Origin: Agelas oroides
Taxonomy: Eukaryota > Porifera > Demospongiae > Agelasida > Agelasidae
DNA: 64,000 bases
Assembly: GCA_949130485.1 (NCBI GenBank)
Contig: OX422194.1
Span: forward strand, 1,714,641 to 1,778,640
Direction: 5' to 3'
Shown here: positions 33,901-43,282 of the stretch, one piece after another
Position numbering within the stretch: the first letter of the stretch is position 1
How the letters are laid out: every line of letters begins with the position of its first letter
The notes under the pieces: model-generated
The model's database searches: none
What the model was told of the DNA's origin: nothing
Seen by the model: only the letters and a program-made list of their open reading frames with translations
Translations under genes and position numbers: made by a program

Positions 33901-34970
33901 GCCGCATAGTATCGGCAATGGAAATTCGCGTAAATTCCCTGCGAACTCTAGCCCGGAACAATACTTGCACTAATGCAAACTACATATGAGCAAGAAGTTG
34001 TGGGAATGGGGAGCCCGAAAACGCAAACCCTCCGTTTGTGCAATCAACGCACAAAGAGGTACGAGTTTGCAAATTGTTCCTCCTGTACCATCGGAGTATA
34101 ATCCCGGAAGTGGAAATTCGGGCATATTCCCGGCAAGCCCTAGCCCGGAACAGTAGTTACACTAATGCAAACTACATATGAGCAGGACGATGTGGGAATG
34201 GGGAGGCCAAAAACGCAAATCCTACATTTGTGCAGTCAACGCACAAAGCGGTAAGAGCTTGCTAATGTTCCGCCTCCTGCATCGCCGTAGGATGCCGGCA
34301 ATGAAAATTCCTACAAATTCCCGGCAAACCATAGCCCGGAACAATAGTTGAACTAAAGCAAACTACATATGAGCAAGAAGCTGTGGGAATGGGGAGGCCA
34401 GCGGTAAGAGCTTGCTAATGTTCCGCCTCCTGCATCGCCGTAGGATGCCGGCAATGAAAATTCCTACAAATTCCCGGCAAACCATAGCCCGGAACAATAG
34501 TTGAACTAAAGCAAACTACATATGAGCAAGAAGCTGTGGGAATGGGGAGGCCAAAATCGCAAACCCCCCGTTTGTGCAATCAACGCACAAAGAGGTACGA
34601 GCTTGCAAATTGTTCCTCCTGTACCATCGGAGTATAATCCCAGAAGTGGAAATTCGGGCAAATTTCCAGCAAATCCTACCCCGGAACGATAGTTGCACTA
34701 ATGCAAACTACATATGAGCAAGAAGTTGGGGGAATGGGGAGGCCAAAAACGCAAACCCTCCGTTTGCGTAATCAACACACAAAGCGGTACGAGCTTGCAT
34801 ATTCTTCCTCCTGCACTATCGCCGTACAAAGCCGACAATGGAAATTCGCGAAAATTCCTGGCAAACCCTAGCCCAGAACAATAGTTACACTAATGCAAAC
34901 TACATATGAGCAAGAAGCTGTGGGAATGGGATGGTCAAAAAAGTAAAAACTCCGTTCGTGCAATCAAATC
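30950..34970. repeat. Satellite subfamily A, 192-bp monomers
   Basis: Head-to-tail monomers contain TGGAAATTCGCGTAAATTCC, AACAATAGTTGCACTAATGC and CACAAAGCGGTACGAGCTTG. Spacing is exactly 192 bp over 31521, 31713, 31905, 32097, 32289 and 32481. Copies become more divergent after about 34080, and 34252-34400 is duplicated in tandem at 34401-34552. An inserted element interrupts the array at 32660-33127. Because 192 is divisible by three, a 60-aa minus-strand frame recurs once per monomer. I regard that as fortuitous. Confidence 0.95.
32660..33127. mobile_element. 468-bp TIR element with 8-bp target duplication (hAT-like MITE)
   Basis: The 20-bp ends TAGGCTCCCGCACATTATGC and TAGACATGCGCACATTATGC (reverse complement of the right end) are flanked by a perfect 8-base repeat ACCATCGC (32652-32659 and 33128-33135). 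That word is part of the interrupted satellite monomer. The interior has many ATTATGC words and no frame of note. Confidence 0.93.
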
Positions 34971-37084
34971 CGTCTCAAGTAACGCCGTAATACGCTATCA
35001 ATGGAAATTCAGGCAAATTCGCGTCTAAACCTAGCCCGGAACAAAAGATAAACTAATGCAAATAGCATATCAACAAGAACCTTAGGGTATGGACAGTTTA
35101 AGAATGTAAACCCTCAGTCGGTACAAAAAGCGTACAAACCTTGACGATCCTGCAAACAAATCCGTCTCCTGCAACTCCGTATAATGCCGTCAATGGAAAT
35201 TCGCGGCTAAACCTAGCTTGGAACAAAAGATGCACTAATGCAAATAGCTAATCAACAAGAACCTTAGGGTATGGACAGTTTCAAATTGTAAACCCTCAGT
35301 CGGTACATAAAGCCTACAAACCTTGACGATCCTGCAAACAAATCCGTCTCCTGCAACGCCGTATAAAGTCGTCAAAGGAAATTCACGCAACTTCGCGGCT
35401 AAACCTAGCTCGGACAAAAGATGCACTATTGCAAATAGCATATCAACAAGAACCTTAGGGTATAAAAATGTAAACCTTCAGTCTGTACAAAAAGCGCACA
35501 AACTTTGACGAGCCTGCTAAGAAATCCGTCTCCATTAGCGCTGTAATATGCCTTCAATGGAAATTCACGCAAATCCACGGTTAAACCTATAGCCCGGAAA
35601 AAAGGTTGCAATAATGCAAATAGCATATCAACAAGAACCTTAGGGTATGGAAAGTTTATAAATGGAAACCATCAGTCGGTACTAAAAGCGCACACCTTGA
35701 CGAGCCTGCTAACAAATCCGTCTCCTGCAACGCCGTATAATGCCGTCAATGGAAATTCGCGGCTAAACCTAGCTCGGAACAAAAGATGCACTAATGCAAA
35801 TAGCATATCAACAAGAACCTTAGGGTATGGACAGTTTCAAATTGTAAACCCTCAGTCGGTACAAAAAGCGTACAAACCTTGACGATCCCGCAAACAAATC
35901 CGTCTCCTGCAAAGCCGTATAAAGCCGTTAATGGCAATTCACGCAAATTCGCAGCAAAACTTAGCTCGGAACAAAAGTTGCACTATTGCAAGTAGCATAT
36001 CAACAAGAACCTTAGGGTATAGAAAGTTTAAAAATGTAAACCCTCAGTCGGTGCAAAAAGCGCAGAAACCTTGACGAACTTGCTAACAAATTCGGCTACA
36101 GTATCGCCGTAATATGCCATCAATGGAAATTCATGCAAATCCGCGGCTAAACCTAGCCCGGAACAAAGTTGCACTAATGCAAATAGCATATCAACAAGAA
36201 CCTTAAGGTATGGACAGTTTAACCATGTAAACCATCAGTCGGTACACAAAGCGCACTAACCATGACGAGCCTGCTAATAAATCCGTCTCCTGCAAAGCGG
36301 TATAATGCCGCCAATGGAAATTGACGCAAATTCGCGGCTAAACCTAGCCCGGAACAAAAGATGCACTAATGTAAATAGCATATCAACAAGAACCCTAGGG
36401 TATTATATAGTTTAAAAATGTAAACCTTCCGTCGGTACAAAATGCGTACAAACCTTGACGAGCCTGCTAACAAATCCGTCTCCTGCAACGCCGTATCATG
36501 CCGTCAATGGAAATTCACGCTAATCTGCGGCTAAACCTAGCTCGGAACAAAAAATGCACTATTGCAAATAGCATATCAACAAGAACCTTAGGGTATAGAA
36601 AGTTTAAAGATGTAAACCCTCAGTCGGTACAAAAAGCATATCAACAAGAACAAAAAGCGCATAAACCTTGACGAGCCTGCTAACAAATCCGTCTCCAGCA
36701 ACGCCGTAATATGCCGTCAATGGAAATTCACGCAAATCCGCAGCTAAACCTAGCTCGGAACAAAAGTTGCACTAATGCAAATAGCATATCAACAAGAACC
36801 TTAGGGTATAGAAAGTTTAAAAATGTAAACCATCAGTCGGTACAAATAGCACACACACCTGGACGAACCTGCAAACAAATCCGTCTCCTGCAACGCCGTA
36901 TAATGCTGTCAATGGAAATTCACGCAAATTCGCGGCTAAACCTAGCTCGGAACAAAAGTTGCACTAATGCAAATACCATATCAACAAGAACCTTAGGGTA
37001 TGGACAGTGTAAAAATGTAAACCCTCAGTCGGTACAAAAATCGCACAAACCTTGACGAGCCTGCTAACAAATCCGTCTCCAGCA

Positions 37085-38790
37085 CACGGCTGTTTCTCGC
37101 GGACATTTAGCGATTAATTAAACGCACGTAAGTACATTTACGGTACGCAATGGACACGCCCCCACAGCTACTCGGAAACTTCGGTAGTTAATAAAACTCT
37201 CAGGCATGCTAACCATGCAAAGAATTCGCCGATTTACATTCCTAACAGTTCATACATGCCATGATACTAACCTTGGATGCAACTGCGCAACTGGAGCGCT
37301 TTACAAAACCATTTGCGCTGCTGCTTCAAGGCGGAACCTCGCACACGGTTGTAAGTAGTACCTGTGTATGAAGCCCTATATCTTACCACTGGAAGCGCTT
37401 CAGCGGGACTGCTCAGCAGAAAACAAGTACTTAAGGATACAGGTAGTTAATTTACCACCGAGCTAAACAGTACTTATTTTTTCTAGAGAGTTACAAGCTC
37501 TTAAAATAAAGATAAATTAACTCTGTAATGTATGTGAGGAGAGGCTGCCAAAGGCAAACAGCATGCAGTGTATAAATGTACATAATAGGTGCTGAGAGTT
37601 CTGTTCCAGCTTATGTGACCACAGATGGACTTGATGACCCCCCAAGATTGTTCTGCCGTGGCAGCTGGGCAACTGTGGTGAGACGTTCAACTGTCGTCTC
37701 CATTACTCCACCAATGTTTTCACCTAGGAGAAACGCAGAGAGAAAGAGTGTATAGTAGATAAAATACAACATACTCTACAGGCTCATTGCTATGTTGAGA
37801 TGAAAATCAGCATACTTAGCTGCCATAGGATAATTTAGTGTGCCAATTACTGCTGCACTTGGATCGAGAAATCTAGAGATGTGTCATGCTTCTACCACCA
37901 GCTTGACAACCTCACTGTGTCTCAGGACCTGCTAGGCCAGAATGTTTACAAAGCAGCATCATGAGCATGTTTGGTACACTCAGGACTGACCAACTCAGTT
38001 TGAATTTTAATAATCATAAACCACCCCCTCAATCCCCAGGTGTTAACCTACCTTAACGGCACATGTCGAAATCTCCCAGACCTTCCCCTCCCTATTTGCA
38101 CACTGAAAAAAAAAGAAAGTGAAGGTCTGTGAATGAGAGTATGGAGTCCACACACCAGGGTTTTAGTCTTGTGCCCACTGGCTCGCGATACTAACCAGGG
38201 CTTAACAGCGCCGGATCCAAACCCTGGAACACGACTGAAAATACTTTGTTGGTATCCTAGCTAGTGTGCTTTATGTATCTTTATAGACTCCCTCTTCTCC
38301 CAATAAAACCAGCCTTGCTGCATTACCAGGCATCAACGGGTGAACATGCCTAACGGGTACATTCAATATAGTACCCCCCCCTTTGGTAGTGCATACCGCG
38401 CTACAAAAAAATAAGTACTGTATTAGCTTTCTACCAACTTACAAGTTCATGCTTTTCTCTCGTAAGAGCCACTCTCTGCTTCTGCTGAAGCGCTTCTGGT
38501 TAGCGGTGACGGTATCAGTTACTTGAAGAAGCATCGCTCGACGTTTGACAGCGTATCATCGGCGTCCTTCATCGGATTTCGCTATTTCTTTCGCTGAAAT
38601 GTACAGCTGGCTCTTCTCTACAATTCTAGTTTGCCCACGTGGCTCCAGTGGTCGCGCTCCGATCACGCGAAGCCTGAGAAAAACTCAGGAAATAAACCGG
38701 AAGCGTGGTTGCTACGCGGTGCTAACCGCAGGATAAAATTTGGGGGGCGTGTCTTAATGTCCACACGTGAATGTACGGAAAACAGCCGTG
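37085..38790. mobile_element. 1.7-kb element with CACGGCTGTTT ends, in satellite
   Basis: The left end CACGGCTGTTT and its complement at 38780-38790 are flanked by AGCA (37081-37084 and 38791-38794), which belongs to the split satellite monomer. Subterminal words (GGACATT, ACACGCCCCC) are also shared by both ends. The element contains non-satellite sequence including exon-like minus-strand pieces (see 37624-37735 and 38446-38540). No recognisable transposase was seen. Confidence 0.8.
37624..37735 (-). CDS. Exon-like segment inside the 1.7-kb element
   Basis: On the minus strand, after TTTCTCCTAG, a frame reads GENIGGVMETTVERLTTVAQ and continues about 17 residues to a TAA. The balanced codon use looks like a terminal coding exon. 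I do not recognise the protein. A second piece at 38446-38540 on the same strand reads MLLQVTDTVTANQKRFSRSR and reaches a strong donor (AACTT|GTAAGT). The two do not join directly in phase, so either a middle exon exists or the match is chance. Confidence 0.3.
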
Positions 38791-39004
38791 AGCAACGCCG
38801 TAATACGCCGTCAATGGAAATTTACACAAATTCGCGGCTAAACCTAGCTCGGAACAAATGTTGCACTAATGCAAATAGCATATCAACAAGAACCTTAGGG
38901 TATGGAAAGTTTAAAAATGTAAACCCTCAGTCGGTACAAAAAGCGCACAAACCTTGACGATCCTGCAAACAAATCCGTCTCCTGCCACGCCGTATAATGC
39001 CGTC

Positions 39005-39210
39005 ATAATTTTTTATTTCCTCTCCAAAAAATATATATTATATATATAAAACAAAATATCCAACTATTTGAAGGTACAGTACAACGCAATAAAAAAGGGA
39101 GAAATAACGGGATGAAAATTTAACATGACAGAAAGTTCGTCTCCGCAGTTACCAGATCAACTGATGAAACTGCTTTGGCAAATCGGCCAATCGAGGAGCG
39201 TGCACCACGA
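39005..39210 (-). mobile_element. Retroposon-like insertion with 12-bp target duplication
   Basis: A 206-bp non-satellite block lies between two copies of ATAATGCCGTCA (38993-39004 and 39211-39222). Read on the minus strand it ends GAAATAAAAAATTA, like a polyadenylation signal with a short A-rich tail. That fits retroposition of a small transcript or a SINE. Confidence 0.65.
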
Positions 39211-41046
39211 ATAATGCCGTCAATGGAAATTCACGAAAATTCGCGGCTAAACCTATATAGCTCGGAACAAAAGTTGCACTAATGCAAATACCATATCAAC
39301 AAGAATCTTAGGGCATGGACAGTTTAAAAATGTAAACCCTCAGTCGGTACAAAAAGCGCACAAACCTTGACGAGCCTGCTAACAAATCTGTCTCCAGCAA
39401 CGCCGTAATATGCCGTCATTGGAAATTCACGCAAATTCGCGGCTAAACCTCGCCCGGAACAAAAGATGCACTAATGCAAATAGCATGTTAACAGGAACTT
39501 TAGGGTATGGACAGTTTAAAAATGTAAACCCTCAGTCGGTAAAGCGCACACACCTGGACGAACCTGCTAACCAATCCGTCTCCTGCAACGCCGAATAATA
39601 CCGTCAATGGAATTTCACGCCAATTCGAGGCTAAACCTAGCGCGTAACAAAAGTTGCACTAATGTAAATATCATATCAACAAGAACCTCAGGGTATGGAA
39701 AGTTTGAAATGTAAACCCTCAATCTGTACAAAAAGCGCACACACCGGGACGATCGTGCTAACAAATCCGTCTCCTGCAACGCCGTATGGAAATTCACGCA
39801 AATTCGCGGCTAAACCGATCTCGGAACAAAAGTTCCACTAATAGAAATAGCATAACAACAAGAACCTTAGGGTATGTACAGTTTACAAATGTAAACCCTC
39901 AGTCGGTACAAAAAGCGTACAAACCTTGACGATCCTGCAAACAAATCCGTCTCCTGCAAAGCCGTATAAAGCCGTTAATGGCAATTCACGCAAATTCGCA
40001 GCTAAACCTAGCCCGGAACAAAAGTTGCACTAATGCAAATAGCATATCAACAAGAACCTTAAGGTATGGACAGTTTAAAAATGTAAACCATCAGTCGGTA
40101 CAAAAAGCGCACAAACCTTGACGAGCCTGCTAACAAATCCGTCCCCAGTAACGTCGTAATATGCCATCAATAGAAATTCACGCAAATCCGCGGCTAAACC
40201 TAGCTCGGAACAAAGGTTGCACTAATGCAAATCTGTATCCTGCAACGCCGTATTATGCTATCAATGGAAATTCACGCAAATTCGCGGCTAAACCGATCTC
40301 GGAACAAAAGTTTCACTAATAGAAATAGCATATCAACAAGAACCTTAGGGTATAGAAAGTTTCAAAATGTAAACCCTCTGTCGGTACAAAAAGCGCACAC
40401 ACCAGGACGAACCTGCTAACAAATCCGTCTCCTGCAACGCCGTATAATGCCGTCAATGGAAATTCACGCAAATTCACGGCTAAACCTAGCCCGAAACTAA
40501 AGATGCACTAATGCAAATAGCATATCAACAAGAACCTTAGGGTATGGACAGTTTAAAAATGTAAACCCTCAGTCGGTACAAAAAGCGTACAAACCTTGAC
40601 GATCCTGCAAACAAATCCGTCTCCTGCAACGCCGTATAATGCCGTCAATGGAAATTCACGCAAATTCGCGGCTAAACCTAGCTCGTAACAAAAGTTGCAC
40701 TAATGCCAATAACATATCAACAAGAACCTTAGTCCACTACAGCTCCAGTGGTTTCACCTGAGATGGAGATTGCTGACCATGGAGGAGCTGCTACCTTCAA
40801 CTGCTCTGCACAAGGCAATCCTTATATTACATACCAGTGGCAGAAGGATGGAAGAGATTTGATAAATGAAACCGAAACCTGATCATCAGTAACGTCTCTG
40901 CTATGAATGGGGGGAACTATACCTGTGTGGTAAGCATTGCTGTAAGCAGTGACAGTGCTACAGCTGTGCTGCATGTTGAACCTATCATAGTCACACAACC
41001 AACAGTACAGAAGTGTATGCATATGAAACTAACACTCTGGTCTTAC

Positions 41047-41358
41047 CTTGCACAAGCACAGTCACAGGACAAGCCACTACAGGTTGAAAATCACTGATAG
41101 AACTGGTAGCGATACAAGCATAGTCTCCTGAATCATTTATTATTGCCATTGAAACTATCAATGCACTTATAACTGATCTTGAAGTGATCAACTCAGGTAT
41201 GATAGTGTCTCGATCATTCTCATCCTTGCTGACTATCATCCCATTGTGAGTCCATGTGATAGTTGGTACTGGGTAGCCATATGCACTACACAGTAGTGTA
41301 AAGTTCTCAGAGAGGGTAGCATTCACAGCAGAGGGTCCCACGAGGAGAACAGGTGCAA
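41047..41358 (-). CDS. Inverted Ig-domain exon (A)
   Basis: On the minus strand an intact 312-base exon (acceptor TTATTTAG, donor CAAG|GTAAGA, phases 1-1) encodes an Ig domain. It has NFTLLCSAYGYPVPTITWTH, the tryptophan core and NDSGDYACIATS with the second cysteine. Its orientation is opposite to the surrounding receptor exons. Confidence 0.85.
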
Positions 41359-41540
41359 CTAAATAACAAATAAATAATCTACATCGATTATAGTGAATTG
41401 TCCCAACAAAAATAATGAAAGGACACAATGTACCATTCAGAGAGGTGGCAGCAATGTCACTGCCAGCGTCATTCTCCACACAGCATTCATAAACACTGCC
41501 AGCAAAAGCATCTCAAACATGACCTGGAACATCTGATTAC

Positions 41541-41760
41541 CTGTCAGTAGAGCTGGTATTGATGTAGCGTTTCTGTTTGTCCCCGGTGGACTGGCCACGC
41601 AGCAATATTTGCCCCCATCTCCAAACACTGCTGGTGTAAACTCAAGCACTGGACAACTGCTCACAGCATCAAAACTGCCACTTTCCTTGTCATATTTTTC
41701 CCATGTGTATTCAGGAGCAGGAAAACTTTCAGCCATGCAGGTGAAGTTCACTACTGTTCC
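41541..41760 (-). CDS. Inverted Ig-domain exon (B)
   Basis: The minus strand reads NGTVVNFTCMAESFPAPEYT to GDGGKYCCVASPP and ends with donor ACAG|GTAATC in phase 1, so it would splice to Ig exon A. The 5' limit is unclear, since no in-frame acceptor was found, which suggests that the inversion breakpoint cuts the exon. Confidence 0.75.
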
Positions 41761-42764
41761 ATTTCTGGTCAGTATGTCGGTGCATAGTCACTGGCTGTCT
41801 ACCCCACACCACTATCACAAAACTTACCCACACTACATACAGCTTGTCCAGAACAGCCTCAGAATGTCAGATCAGTTAACACCACCTCTCGTAGCATCAG
41901 TCTAGTGTGGGAGGAGCCCACAGCAACAATGCTCCCATTATGGGGTACAGGGTCATGTACTGGCAGCCAGCCTTTCTTGATGCAAGCAGTGCATGGTGTG
42001 CAAGCTGTCAACAGTACAGTTGAGATGGCTGACATCACTGGACTCCACCCTGGTGTCACCTACAACTTCACACCATTGTAGCCTTCAACGAGATTGGCAA
42101 CAGTATTCCCAGCGACATGGTTTCAGTGACAACAGTAGAGGAAGGTATGCTAGTCAACAGTTTCATTCAGGAGCTTTAGTCCTTTACCTCCAGGGTTAGG
42201 GTTTTATCATACACAATCTATAGGAGTTTACTAACTACAGTGTTGAAGTGACGGCAGTGACTGGGGGGGGGGGGAAGGGCCTTACAGCACTCCCATCGTT
42301 GTAGTCACTGACCAAGGCAGTTAGTTACATATTGTAAAGCCAACAAGTGCACTACAATCAATGAACTAGCTATATCTACTGGTTAGAAGGCAGGCCTAAA
42401 TGTGTACAAGTTTGTTAAACAACCATTACTATGATTCCCTATGCAGAAGCAGGAGAAGTATCCACACCTCCACCAGTGGATGAGAGAGACCTAACTCCTT
42501 TCTCAGCTGTAGTCAGGTGGAACCCCCCAACAGATTCTAATGGCGTGATCCTATGCTATACTGTCAACTATGTAGCAGTAGCCAGCACTTTATTTACAAG
42601 ACATGGGGTGTCACAGGAGGCAGACCGGTGGAGCCAGTGTGCAGTGTATTCTGGGAGGACAGAGGAACATGAATCGTAACATGACAGTTGATGGAACACA
42701 GACTTCAGCCACACCGACAGAGCTCAGTGAGTACATGGGTTACTGTTGATGTAAGATAAAATCC

Positions 42765-42850
42765 ACAGTGCCAGGTCTTATAATATTTGGAAGGTCCTGG
42801 GTTTGATTCCAGCTGGATCGTTGTGTGTTTTTTTTTTCTTTCTCCCTAAA
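42765..42850 (+). mobile_element. tRNA-derived SINE fragment
   Basis: TCCTGGGTTTGATTCCAGCT (B box and T arm) is followed by GGATCGTTG and a T10 run with TCTTTCTCCCT. The T arm and acceptor resemble the tRNA-Thr-like sequence at 9285-9361. Confidence 0.5.
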
Positions 42851-43282
42851 GCTTACATCAACGTTATTCCTGCTTCAGAACAAATGATTACACTTGTGTT
42901 ACTTGACTGTCATTGTACAACCATGGACATTTCATTTAGCTCCTGGCACTGTGTATGAGTTCCAGTTTCAGGCTGAAACTGCAGTCGGTGAGGGGCCTTT
43001 TTCAAGTTCAAGACCATTTACAACCTCCAAAGATGGTATGATTATGATTGTAGCATACAATTATGACTGGTTTTCTGATTTCAACATGTCACAACAATAA
43101 TTGCTACCTCTAGTTCCGACAGAGCCTCGTGGGCTAACTCAACTGCACTTGAGTCACTTGGGACCACCCTCTCTGTGACTACGGCATTAGAAGAGGATGC
43201 ACTGTAAGTCTGCAGAACTGAACAAGTAGCATACAAGATTTTTTGTAATAAACTTTATCTTGTGCATATACTTCTTGTGCAG

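Larger units (their letters stand above)
34970..40732. repeat. Satellite subfamily B, about 180-195-bp monomers
   Basis: Monomers read TGGAAATTCACGCAAATTCG, CTAAACCTAGCTCGGAACAA, GCATATCAACAAGAACCTTA and ACCCTCAGTCGGTACAAAAA. They are clearly homologous to subfamily A (shared GGAAATTC, CTAG(C)CCGGAACAA, TTGCACTAATGCAAA, CTCCTGCAACGCCG). A hybrid monomer lies near 34910-35050. Insertions at 37085-38790 and 39005-39210 interrupt the array, which ends abruptly at CCTTAG (40732), about 10 bp before an Ig exon. Confidence 0.95.
40743..43206 (+). pseudogene. Frameshifted 5' part of an Ig/FN3 receptor gene
   Basis: Recognisable extracellular modules carry disrupting indels. The Ig exon 40743 onward (ADHGGAATFNCSAQGNPYIT, NGGNYTCVV) shifts near 40880. 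An FN3 exon 41843-42144 (SISLVWEEPTA, VEMADITGLHPGVTYNF, FNEIGNSIPSD) needs shifts near 41927, 41970 and 42070. A second FN3 starting at 42447 (AVVRWNPPTDSNGVILCYTV) runs into a stop near 42680, while MTVDGTQTSATPTEL continues in another frame. Near 43113-43206 LESLGTTLSVTTALEEDA is out of frame with VPTEPRGL. Either this half is decaying or the draft sequence has indel errors. The upstream signal peptide is missing because satellite DNA begins 10 bp before the first exon. Confidence 0.65.

Noticed and set aside
31393-34698. Recurring 60-63-aa minus-strand frames with near-identical peptides
   Set aside because: They follow from a 192-bp satellite monomer (divisible by three). Each frame ends within a monomer, no initiation or splice signals recur, and the divergence pattern is not protein-like.
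30950-40732. CRISPR-like or protein-coding tandem array
   Set aside because: The whole 180-195-bp unit is repeated with no unique spacers, and the genome is eukaryotic. It is a satellite.
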